Shown here: positions 48,734 to 58,524 of the stretch, in pieces | Layout of the letters: each line of letters starts with the position of its first letter | How positions within the stretch are numbered: position 1 is the first letter of the stretch | From: Caecitellus pseudoparvulus | Lineage: Eukaryota; Bigyra: Bicosoecida | Direction: 5' to 3' | Assembly (NCBI GenBank): GCA_965644315.1 | Contig: CBFFRQ010000096.1 | Coordinates: 1-64,000, forward strand | Length of the DNA: 64,000 nt | Translations under genes and position numbers: made by a program | Notes under the pieces: generated by a model | The model's database searches: none | The model's input: only the letters and a program-made list of their open reading frames with translations | Told to the model about the DNA's origin: nothing

Positions 48734-49415
48734 TAAACCTATTTTTTTTATAAATGTTTGTATATATATAATTTATGGCTCGTTCATTTTTGGTTTTGTT
48801 CAGAAAGTTCAAAAAATCCTCATTATTTTTATTGAGATATATTTTTTTATTATTTTTTTGGAAATTTTAACTCCTTCATTTTTATTATATTGCTGTTCAA
48901 AAAGTTCAAGAATTCAAGCATTTTGGTTTTTTTGAAATATTTTTTTTTGAAATCTTAGAAATCCCTTTGAACTTTTGAACTTTTTGAACTTTTTTAAATT
49001 TTATCTTATACTCTTTCATTTTTATAAATTTTGTATTGATTTTTTTGAACTTTATTTAGAACATTTTTAAGAACATTATATTTAAATATAGTTTAGATAT
49101 ATCATAGTTATGAATGATAGGATAATTAAAATTATCATATTAGAGATTTACACGCTAAAGCGTATAAATCATAGCTTCGCAGATATTATTAAGATAGTAT
49201 TATATAATTTATCTTTTTCTTTTTCTTAGTTGTTTATTAAATAGTTTTAATAATATTTTAACTTCGTTGATATTTAATTATATATATTTAATGATATAGA
49301 TAAGCACATATTAAAAGAAATTTTATATAATATATTTGTTGATATATCTAAGGCAATAATGCCTACTTGTAGGCATTATTGCTGGATTGCACCGCCGTGC
49401 GTGTGCCATCCCCCC
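48734..49415 (-). repeat. Right terminal inverted repeat of EMALE
   Basis: Near-perfect reverse complement of 26591-27271, including the hairpin (49353-49382) and the GC-rich outer ~32 bases. The near identity of the two copies argues for recent integration or gene conversion. Confidence 0.93.
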
Positions 49416-49420
49416 CCCGG

Positions 49421-50802
49421 CCCTGCTCCTGGCGCTCAGGGCGGACTGGAGAGTTGCACACTTTGAAGCGTGGGGCCAGCCATTCCTTGCTGCACTGAGC
49501 CACCAGCTGCTGGTGGGAAAGCATCAAGAGATCGCTGCCAAGCAGTAGTGCATGTGCCCTGGTCCTCTTACCACAGGCATCCCAAGGTCAGCACGGAGAA
49601 GAAGCGCTCAGCGCTTGCACTTGTGGCCGGGGGCCCAACAGCTCGTTACCCCCTCCTCCATGCCTCCAGATGCGTGCAGAACGCGGCTAGGTTTGTGCTG
49701 TCGCTGCTAACCGCACCGGATGCAAGCACTCGTTGACTCCCACAGATCGCAACGAAATCACGCCAGTCACCCACAAGGCTCCTCTGCCAGTTTCATGCGC
49801 AAATCAGCAGCAATGTGGCCAGCTGCTCGCCGAATGTGGCAGTGCGTCGTGTTTGAAGTGGTTTCTGAGCCCCACCAGGTCATCAGCTGGTGGTGCTCAG
49901 GGGACATGACCTTCGCAATCTGTTGCGGCGACAGCCCAATCGAAGCGAAGCTCTGCACCAAAAGCATGTGAGCTATTCGACAGAAAGACCTGCTGTCACA
50001 TGCGATCGTCTCTGCCGAGACAGGCACTGTCTGCAGAAGCACCTGTGCCTCATGTACGAGGTTCCGTGCATCACCAAGCAGGGCTCTGTGCGCCTCACTG
50101 CCAGGCTGAGCTTTCATGGGCTTCTCAACACTGAACGTCTTGGCCAGTGCAAGAACTTCTTGCTTGGTCATGCTATGCATGGCCGGCAGGTGCTTTCTAA
50201 GAAGTGTTTCCTTACGTGCTTCAGCAAAGCACTTCAGGGTCTCGGACCACAGGATTGGTTTTCCAGTGCGCGAATATGACCGCTGGAAATCCGCGAGACC
50301 CGTTCCTTTTTGCCTTCCACCCCTTCAGCCCAAGAATTTCAAGCAGGGGGAAGTCGCTAATGCGTAGATCTGGGCAGAAAGCCCTCCAAGTCTGAACTAC
50401 AGCCTTCCCCTGGTTCATGGTCTTGGTATCGCAGAAGTGACGGCATGCCTCCTGGCTGCAAAGCACTCGCAAGAGGTAGCCATAGTGGGCAGGACCTTGC
50501 ACCCAGGTGAGAAATGAAGAACTGGAGGGAGCTTAGTGACAGTCATAGCTTTTTCAGACACTGCCGCGCCCTCCGCCATCATGCAGCGAAGGTGAAACGT
50601 GACCGAAACCCCTCATGACAGCACCTCCGTTGCGGACGAATCTGGTTGAGTTTCGGAGCCTAGAGGCGTAAATATCAAGACCAGTGTACAAAGCATTGAT
50701 GTGATTTGGTGCATTGATGGCAAAGTGGCACTTGACCTTGCTCGGGAACCAGCGCTGGCAGGCAGGTGGAGGAGGATGAGCGTCTCCCAGCGCCTTGGAC
50801 AC
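49421..50802 (-). pseudogene. hAT transposase, fragmented, cut by the EMALE
   Basis: Several minus-strand pieces read as protein: MSKALGDAHPPPPACQRWFP (from 50802), YGYLLRVLCSQEACRHFCDT (in 50502-50221), RSYSRTGKPILWSETLKCF (50282-49767, 171 open codons after an acceptor), and PATSASAERFFSVL (49635-49590). The last is the hAT dimerisation signature. Splice sites link some pieces but I could not assemble a full frame, so it is either a multi-exon gene or already decayed. From about 49520 the frame KEWLAPRFKVCNSPVRPERQ runs to the EMALE junction. With a single CCCGG it stays open into the left arm. The insertion therefore appears to have hit the 3' part of the transposase gene. Confidence 0.7.
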
Positions 50803-50809
50803 GGGCGAC

Positions 50810-50870
50810 GAGGGGGGGGGTCACAAGGGGGGGGGGCAACCCCCCTACGGTTGGGGTGTCCGGCATCTCA
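50810..50870. repeat. G-runs and TGTCCGG word near the hAT right end
   Basis: Two runs of nine to ten G, one C6 run, and GGGGTGTCCGGCATCTCAGC, which repeats the core of the terminal sequence. This is a likely subterminal transposase-binding or G-quadruplex-prone segment. Confidence 0.6.
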
Positions 50871-50895
50871 GCAAAAAAGGTGCGGAAATAGCTTC

Positions 50896-50925
50896 CCGGA
50901 CACCCCTGAGATCCCTGATTTTGGC
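50896..50925 (-). repeat. Right terminal inverted repeat and target duplication of hAT element
   Basis: 50896-50917 is the exact reverse complement of 25631-25652, followed by ATTTTGGC (50918-50925), identical to 25623-25630. Confidence 0.93.
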
Positions 50926-50975
50926 ATGACTTTGCTTCTCCCCAGCCCCGCCACCACACACACACGCAGCACCTC

Positions 50976-52277
50976 TCAGCGACGGCTTCCGGAGCGCGGA
51001 GACGCCGACCCAGCAGAGCCCTGCCGCGCTGCAGCAGCCGCAGCCAGCATGTCAGCTTTCGAAGATGTCTTGTGCATGGTAAGCTTTTGCTCTGCGATCC
51101 TCGCAGCAATGGCGTCTTTGCAGCCACGCAAGTCGACGTCGGCGTCGTCGAAGAACTGGTGACCCTTGAACCTGTGTGGGAAGCAACGCCTGAGCGATCA
51201 TGAACTGCAGCGCCCGGGCGCGCAACGCAAGCACGCACTGTCTCAGGAAGTTCTCCACCATGACCTTTCGGTTCTTGCTGGTGTACACGAGGAAGACGAC
51301 GCCACCGTGCGTCAGCAGCAGGCTGCTCAGCACCACCGCAATGACCAGCGTTGTGTGCGTTGCCCGCAAGCCAAACGCGCCAGTGAGGGAACTACTCACA
51401 CCAGCACCCTGCTCGATGGCAGCAAAAAGCAACTGCACTAAGACCCCGGCTGCAGTCACGATGACTGTGCGCATGTGGCCCAGGCGAGGGTCCCGGATCT
51501 TGCTCACACACACGATCCGGTACACAAAGTGAGACGCCATCAAGCACAGGGCGAAAAGGAAGAGGGCCACAGGGTAGCCGCAGTCTGACCCGCGCTCCTC
51601 TGCCAGCCTGCAGAGGGATTGCGGGAGCGGGGTGGTCTCGACGCTGCTCGCAGCCTGCACGGCGCCTTGGCTCACGTGTTCAAGGTGCTGGCGTCTGCTG
51701 TGATGTAGAACAGCTCGCCCAGAACGCTGAAAAGGAACCAGTACAGGACGTAGTCGAGCATGACAGAGCTCCAGAACGGGTACTCTGCCCCCCTCCGCTT
51801 GTTATACACGCCATGCACCCGGTCCAGTCTGTGCAACGCCAGTGACAGGCAACATGCATGCCCACAGACGCTGGGCCAGTGCTCCTGCCCGGAAAGCAAC
51901 ACACCTGACGAGGTGGGACGCAAACCATACGCTAAATCCAAAGGTGTAAGTCATCCAGTCTGACGTAGCGCGGCGGGAGGCGAAGTTGGTGACGGTGCGC
52001 TGCACTGCGGCGTCCCACTGCGACCCTTACACCTCCAGAAGAAGCATGTGGGAAGGCTGACCTCCCGGGGGTTGTAAGCTGAAAAGTGGCCATTGAATAT
52101 TATGGTGCTCATGACCCACACACTGCCCCCCAGTGCTTGCAGCATGGCATAGCTGGGGCCAGAGGCGACAACCACTGGGCTGCGCCGACGCAGAAGCACG
52201 AGAGAGGCGATGGCTGCCAAGACCAGGACGGTTCCCAGGCCAGCCAGCAAGAAGGCCAGGCCCTCCAGCTGCACCAT
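50976..52277 (-). CDS. Seven-transmembrane receptor-like protein
   Basis: Five exons (52277-52062, 52017-51905, 51828-51676, 51607-51239, 51171-50976) join in phase to 348 residues. Introns are 44, 76, 68, 31 coding-free plus others; the last uses GTGCGT. Seven hydrophobic segments are visible: LAFLLAGLGTVLVLAAIASL, MLQALGGSVWVMSTIIF, WMTYTFGFSVWFASHLV, VMLDYVLYWFLFSVLGELF, YPVALFLFALCLMASHFV, MRTVIVTAAGVLVQLLFAA and TLVIAVVLSSLLLTHGGVVF. The short loops and the tail SKNRKVMVENFLRQF after TM7 suggest a GPCR. The subfamily is not recognised. A downstream in-frame choice places the start at 52307. The hAT element inserted 58 bases past its stop codon. Confidence 0.75.
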
Positions 52278-52480
52278 TGTGGACGGACTGAGACGTCTGT
52301 GCTTCAAGGGCTTCCGTGATCCTCAGGAGGGAGACGACGGGAGACTCAAGTTTGAGAGGGCGGGCGCAGGATGGCATCTGCGACAACTCCAAGCACACGT
52401 GAATTCGCAAAGAGCAACGCAGCAGGCCGGGTGCACCAGCTCAAATGATGTGGGGGGCCTCTCGGCAACGCGCAGCACCC

Positions 52481-54414
52481 TCAGCAGCTGGCCGGCAGGC
52501 GTTCGTAGGCGGGGGGCAGAGCGGCGCAGCGCTGGTTCATGCCAGCATACGGCTGAATGGAGTTGAAGCCGTCCAGAGTGATCGTGTAGTTTCCCATGAG
52601 CTGGCAGGTGTCAGTCGTGGGAGAGTTGTCGCGGCAAGCTGGCACGTGCTCCCAGTACGTGGCGTTGAAGAGCGCCAGGGAGTACAAGTCCTTATTGTTG
52701 AACTCAGTGCACTGAATATCCTGCGCGAGCGGACCAAAGACGCCCCCTGCCTTGAAGATCTCGCACGCGTACACGTCACACACCATGGATGGCCCATCGG
52801 GGTACACCCAGTCATCCTGTTCAGGCACCGCCATGACTTCCCCCATGGTCATGCCCAACTGCTTCCAGGCATGCAGGGCTACCTGGGGCGTGTTCAGTCC
52901 CTGCGTCCCGATATGGAAGTTAAACGCATACTCCCACATCTTCTTTGCAATGGCGGAGTCGAACCCTGACACCACGCCGAAGACAACCTCCAGAAGCTCC
53001 CAAGTCGCCGGGTAGGGCAGGTTCCCGGAGGGCGTGTCCACAAAGCCCCACAGGAAGTTATGGTAGCCGTACGGCAGCCCAGTGGACTTCTCAATGAAGG
53101 CTTGGGCAGCTTGAGAGTCAAAGGCGGCCTGCGTCGCCTCTGACGGTGCGAGCAACATGATGTTGAAGTCAGCAGCGAGAGCCAGTGGCACCCACTCCTC
53201 CCATGTGTGCATCTGGATGTTGGGGCGAGTCCAGTAGCTGGTGGTGTCGGTTGACTCAACCACCATGAGTGTGCCGTTGTCCCAGCGGAATGCCATCGCA
53301 ATGTGGTCTGTGTGTGCTCCTGTGCCCCAGTCTTCCAACGCCGCCAGCCCGTCAAGGCGCAAAATAGCCAAAATGGTGCCGCTGGGGATGTCATCGGGGT
53401 GCACGTCGGTGACTGACTTCAGTCCAGAAGGTGGCAGGGGGTTCATGGCGTACTCACGCATGAAGGCCAGAGTGCGGGGAATGGAGGCAGGGGGCACTGC
53501 AGGGCCTTCAGTTTCAGATGGAATGAACAGCTCCACCGTGCTGACCAGGTCCACGATGGCGGTGATGGCGTCTTGGTTGAAGGCAAACACCCGCACGCCA
53601 AATGTTTCAACCCACTCTGCAGAGCCCTCAGGCCAGTTGTTGACAGGCACGCTCACGTTGTGTGTGCCAGCAGAGGACACACTGTGGAAGGCCAGCTGGC
53701 TGACCGTTCCCAACAAGTACAAGTCCTCACTGCGAGACATTCAACAGGGCGTGAGTCGTGCGGCTTCACGCAAAGCCATGCAGCCTCGCAGCGTTGGCAA
53801 CGCTGGAGCGAGCCCAGGTTTCGAGCCCGCACAGCACGCTGGCGAGGTGATGCACGAAGCTGCAAGGGGCACGCACCACAGGAGGGCTTTGCTGCTTCCA
53901 ACAAAGAACTTCAGCTCAACGCTGCCTTGCTTTGGAATGCCCTGCAGGGTGAGGAGGTACGGCTCAGTGCGCTCAGAGCAACTTCTGCTGCACTGCACTT
54001 GTTGCCACACCACGCCGAGCGCACCATCACTGTCGTTGTGCGATTGCACCTGCTGTTGAACTTGAGAGTTGAACCATTTACCACACTGCCAACGAATGGG
54101 GGGAGCATGGCGAAGGCAGAGGGTGGCACTGGGGACCAGGGCTTTGGGCCGACCGTGCCAACCTCGCCAGCGCTTAGGCGAGCGCGGTCTGCCACGGGCT
54201 TCAGCGCTCCGTGCAGGGCACCAGCCCACGCCAGGAGCTTGTCGCGGGGCGACCCTGCTGCTTGGGCACCGGCTTGAAGGGAAGACGTCACAGCATCGCC
54301 CAGAGCTCTGGAATAGTCGAGGCTCTGCTCTGCAGACGCCTGGCCCAAGCTGTACAGCAGGCAAGAGGCGATGACCGCGCACTGAACACCAACAGCGAGG
54401 CGAAAGGGATTCAT
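52481..54414 (-). CDS. Secreted permuted papain-like (NlpC/P60-type) protein
   Basis: Exons 54414-54050, 53987-53877 and 53729-52481 join in phase to 574 residues. Residues 1-28 are a signal peptide (AVIASCLLYSLGQASA). The catalytic-type motifs are His in WGTGAHTDHIAMAF and later Cys in PDGPSMVCDVYACEIF. The His-before-Cys order fits circularly permuted NlpC/P60-like folds (YiiX/LRAT type), with GLPYGYHNFLWGFVDT between them. Several N-x-S/T sites and many Cys suggest an extracellular or vacuolar protein. The substrate (peptidoglycan, amide or lipid) cannot be told. In a bacterivorous flagellate a role in digesting prey is a tempting inference. Introns: 62 and 147 bases, the second with GTGCGT. 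Confidence 0.75.
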
Positions 54415-54746
54415 GGCAAATGGGTCTATAGCGAGGAGGCCTCGCGAGGCGATACACTTCAAGTCAGCTGCTTCATCTACTGCGCGATTTTGGGACGGCG
54501 GTGTGGTGGGCACCAGTATGGGGCGGGCGGCATGCATCAGCCCCTCAGGATCCACAAAACAAGAAACATCACGCAAGCTCAAACGGTAGCACCGTTCATC
54601 CCTTGCACGCCCCCAACAGGCCCTCAGTCTCAGTCAGGGCACCTGCAGCACGGGAAGGTCCGCCGCACGAAACGCCACTCCACCACGCCGAAGCCTGACC
54701 TTACGCCAGGCCCCCACAAGCAGGCGCAGCAGACAGGACCGACAGC
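54415..54746. other. Divergent intergenic region
   Basis: These 332 bases lie between the secreted papain-like gene (minus) and NPL4 (plus). No gene is seen; it is presumably a shared promoter. Confidence 0.45.
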
Positions 54747-57700
54747 ATGCCCACAGTCTTGCGTGTTTCGGGTCGTGGAGGGGAGACAAAGAGGTGAGAT
54801 CGCCCCCCCAAGCCTGCTGTGGGCAGCGAGCGCCAGCGCAACCGCCTGCGCTGAGTGGCTTTCGCAGGATAAAGGTGGACCTCGACGTCGACACGCTCAC
54901 CAGCGTCAAGCCACTCATCGCCGAGGCATTCGAGCTCGCAGTGGCCCCGGAATCGTTGGCAGTTTGCAGTGAAAACAGCGCCATCATCACCAGCGCCTTC
55001 TCCGAGCTGCGGGCCGGTGACATTCGCAGTGACCAGACCGTGCCTCTCAGCCAACTCGGCCTCAAGCGCGGCAGCTTCATCTACGCAGCTTGGCCGGAGA
55101 GCAGCGACGAGGCGCCCGCCGTTGCCGCGCCGGCACCCGAGACTGCGGGGGTGGGAGCATCTGCCGCAGCAGCCGCAGCACCAGGCTTGCGAGATGCCCA
55201 GCCCGTAAAGGGGGCGACGTGCGTGAACTGCACATGCAGCCCTGGCCCCGTGCCCTCGCCCGCATTGACCATGATGCGCCCTTCACAGGACGTTTGATGC
55301 TGTGTCGGCCGCCTTGGCTGCGAGGGGTGTTGTGTTGCTGCATGTGCACCTTCCCAGCGGCCGCCAGCTGAAGGACCAGGAGGCGCCAGAGTCCATGACT
55401 GTGCAGCAGCTGAAGGAAGCGTGAGTCGCACGTGGAGCTGAAGCCAGTCGCGTGAGTCTAACCCTGTCTCGTGGGTGCCCCTTCCTGCGCAGGATCGTGG
55501 CACGCTTCGGCGACGAGCTGCGCGTGTCAGCTGACAGCGTCGTTGGGGACGTTGCCGGGCACCACCTGTTGGACAAGTTAGTGTTGTTGGATGATGGCGA
55601 GCAAGCAGTTGTGCAGAACCAACTTGCCTCCGCTCGTGGTGCCGCTGAGGTAAGGCGTGCGATCATGTCCAACGCGGTGCGCTTTGGTGCAGGCGATGCG
55701 GCACTGGCCGTCGATGCTCGTGGCCCGGCCCTGGAACAGCAGCGCCACGCCAGCAAGCGAGTGCACGTCATGCTTGCCCCTGGACCCGAGACAGAAAGTG
55801 GGGGTGCTGGCAGCGCCCACGAAGGCAAGGAGGCAGCTGCGGGGAGCGGCGGCGCAGCGATCGAGGGCGGCACGGTGGTGCGGGGCGGCACTGGCCCCCT
55901 CATCCAAGAGTGGAAAGGCGAAGCCTTCGACAAGAACAAAGACGTCCTGAAGCCCTTTTCTGTTAAGGACACGACGACCAAAAGCATCGCCGTCAACACG
56001 GACCCTTTCTTCAACCAGAGCCTGGCAGTGCGCCGTGTCGCATGGCTGTTCGGGACTGTGGGGGAGGACCACGCCATCACCGTGCAGGCGTGGTACGAAC
56101 CGCCCCAGTACGGGTTCGTAAACCGATTCCTTCTCCTAGAGGATGCCCACCGGGGAGCTGTCGATGCCATCGCTGCAGAGCTGGGGTATGAGCTGGTTGG
56201 GTGGTGCTTCACCTGCCCCTTCCGCGCGCCGGAGGAGCCCTTGACGGGGCCAGAAGTCATGAAAATCGCCCAGCTGCAGGCACGCATCCCCCACTTTACC
56301 ACCCTTGTCTTTCAGTCAGAGCGCCTGCCTGCAGAACTCGTGCAGCAGCTGGGCGACGCGGCGGGCGCCGGCGTGGCCGCAGCAGGCGCTGGAGCTGGTG
56401 CCGGGGAGTCCAAGGTGTCCGGCACCACCCACGCTGGGCGGACGGTGACAGTGCAGAGCATGCAGGCGTACCAGTTGCAGAAGCAGATCGTGGAGTTGGC
56501 CCGGCAAGGCAAGCTGCACTACGATGCAGACCGCCCCGAGCGCACGAACGGCAGCGCCCACATCCTGTGGAGCGACGAGACGAAGATGGGTGTGAACCCT
56601 GACACGGACGACTACGGCCCCACCAACAAAATCATGGTGTCGTATGCCGCCGCTCCTGTTCCCATCATCGGCCTGAACCCCTTTCAAACTGACCTGCGGC
56701 CTCCGTGGTTCCCCGCAGGCAACAGGTACGACCAGCACGGCAGTCAAATCGCCATCACACCAGCGCTGTACCAAGACCGGGCACTGCAGGAGTTCCTCGC
56801 CGCCCACGGCAACATTGACGTGCTGCAGGTCTTTGCCGACTTCAACTTCCTTGTCCATGCCGCTCGGCTGAGCATCGCGGCATATGGGGCAGCTGCCTGG
56901 GAGTCCACCGTCACCGCGTTTCGGAAAGTGTACGCGGAAGGAGCCAGTCCCCCCACTGGCGAGGCTCTTGCGCATGACGTTGAAGACGTGCTTGGTCAGC
57001 GGTACAGCTTCCGCAAGGATGCGGGTGTGCCAGAGGCGTGGTTCACTCCTGAGGAGGTGCTGAGCATGGCCCGGCATGTGCGTCGCTTCATTCGCGCTGA
57101 GGCGGCAGGGGATGTCGATAGCGCCGACCGCACGCTGTCCGAAGCAGAGAGCTTCGCACCGAAAGTTTGGCGCCTCATGAACCTTGGTTGGAGGTGCCCC
57201 CACTGCCACATGAACGGCCAGCTGAACAAATTCGACGCGCCAGCCATGCTGGTGGCGCACCTCCGCCGCGTGCACCAAGCCGATGATGAAGTGCAGCCTG
57301 TGCTGAACCCGCTGTCTGCTGCTTTCGCCAACTGCGCCGTGGACCGCAACAAGCTGACGCTGAACCTCGAACGAGACCTGCGTCAGCACCACCTTGCCAG
57401 GCGGCTGGGCATCACAGCCTCCTCCACCAGCGACGATGAAGGGGAGTTCGACAGCATCCACGGCTTCAGGCAGGCACTGCCCCGCATCGCCCGAGGTGGC
57501 TTCATGCGAGGCCCCACCCGGGCGGAGCGTGAGCGGCAGCAGATGCGGCAGGCCATGGAGGCCAGCATGCGAGAAGCAGGCATGGATGAGGCCGGCATCG
57601 CTGCGGCGCTGGCTGAGGACACGCTGAGTCCCACTGGTTCCCCCGGCACCTGGGAGCCACCAGTGGCGGCATCCACTCAAGGTGCAGGAGGGGGCACTGG

Positions 57701-58364
57701 TACTGGGGACAGCCCTGTTGCCGAGGAACGGACTGGTGCAGGAGGTGGTGGCCCTGGTGAAGACGGTGGCATGTTGGGCGGGTTGTTGGCCGGTTCAGGT
57801 GCACTCATGAGCTCCGCCTCGAGGACAGGAGAGGACCTCCTGAGCACGTTCCACTCCATGATGGCCTCAACTGGCCAGCAGTTCCTCTCGCAGCAGCCCA
57901 CACCACCCACGCAGAGCCGGGCACGCACACACAAAAAGCTCACTCGTTCCCAACGCAAGCCCAAACGGACCGGCACCGACCGCGCATCAAGGGCTTACAA
58001 CAAGCACGTAAGCATTACGCGGCAAGCGCGCGGTGAAGGCTCTGAGCAGCCACAAGTTCCCTCTCTGCGGGTCCATGGCAGGGGATCTACAGCGTCGGCA
58101 GCCCAAGCAACGGCATCGCCAACTCCAGTTGCAGATCAAAGTGGGCCGAGTCACTCCCCCATAGCGACAAGCCAGCCCCCGTCTGGCCTGCCGACAAGGC
58201 CTGACGGCCTGACAGATGCTGAGTGGCACGAGGCCCTCATCGCTGCAGGGCACTTTTCCCCACCTGCGGCGGCAGTAGCAGGAGCTACTGGTGGGGGGGC
58301 GCCTTCCACCGACGACGAGGAAGAGGACTTTGTACTCGTCGGCAGGACCGCTTCCAAGAAATGA
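54747..58364 (+). CDS. NPL4: NPL4-like cofactor of Cdc48/p97
   Basis: Exons 54747-54793, 54868-55218, 55289-55420 and 55493-58364 join in phase to 1133 residues. An N-terminal ubiquitin-like fold (MPTVLRVSGRGGETKRIKVD to LKRGSFIYAAW) leads. An MPN-like region follows with RRVAWLFGTVGEDHAI, VQAWYEPPQYGF and ELGYELVGWCFTCPF, the counterparts of NPL4 'RVGFLFG', 'VEAIYEPPQ' and 'GLxxVGWIFT'. LTGPEVMKIAQLQ and NPFQTDLRPPWFP match later family blocks. A C2H2-like finger (CPHCHMNGQ...HLRRVH) and a ~250-residue disordered tail end it. NPL4 with UFD1 delivers ubiquitinated proteins to Cdc48. The protein is about twice the usual length because of the tail and inserts. Confidence 0.85.
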
Positions 58365-58524
58365 CAAGACTGGTGACGGAAAAATTCAGCCGCCCAACAC
58401 TGCGACATTGCACTCTCTCTCTCTCTTCGTTGGCAACGGGCTGGCCTTTCTTGGGTGTTCAGTGCCCGGGAACGAAGAGTTTCATTGGCGTTTCATGTAC
58501 AGCGACTGATCACTCGAAAGCAGC

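Larger units (their letters stand above)
26591..49415. mobile_element. Endogenous mavirus-like element (EMALE), integrated virophage
   Basis: A 22.8-kb AT-rich island (18.3 kb without the inner transposon) has inverted repeats of about 681 bases and a probable 5-bp duplication CCCGG (26586-26590 and 49416-49420). It carries the mavirus core set: rve integrase, PolB, SF3 helicase, packaging ATPase, capsid, penton-like protein and lipase. It also carries short virophage-type ORFs with TCTA upstream motifs. Genes 27305-28800 read right and all others read left. Mavirus integrates into Cafeteria and is reactivated by CroV infection; by analogy this is a provirophage. All frames are open except the capsid gene, which a transposon interrupts. 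A cysteine protease gene (usual in mavirus) was not recognised. Confidence 0.96.
25631..50917 (-). mobile_element. hAT-superfamily DNA transposon, split by an EMALE
   Basis: The element is defined by perfect 22-bp inverted ends and an exact 8-bp target duplication. Its own DNA is 25631-26590 plus 49421-50917, about 2.46 kb, a normal size for hAT elements. The minus strand at 49635-49590 encodes PATSASAERFFSVL, the signature of the C-terminal hAT dimerisation region ('PATSAxxERxFS'). Subterminal copies of TGTCCGG occur at both ends (25650, 25670, 25714, 50849), as expected of transposase-binding repeats. The EMALE sits inside it. The element is directly downstream of the 7TM receptor gene (58 bases) and upstream of the 65-residue gene. 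It is probably immobile now because its transposase is interrupted. Confidence 0.9.

Noticed and set aside
26585-49423. 4-bp duplication GCCC for the EMALE
   Set aside because: It leaves asymmetric ends; CCCGG gives symmetric ends and keeps the hAT frame open. The G/C runs still leave one-base doubt.
55651-55693. GTAAGG...GCAG intron in NPL4
   Set aside because: Its 43 bases would break the frame, whereas the continuous frame remains protein-like.
56316-57680. 454-codon minus-strand open frame
   Set aside because: Antisense shadow of the NPL4 exon; no domain-like features.
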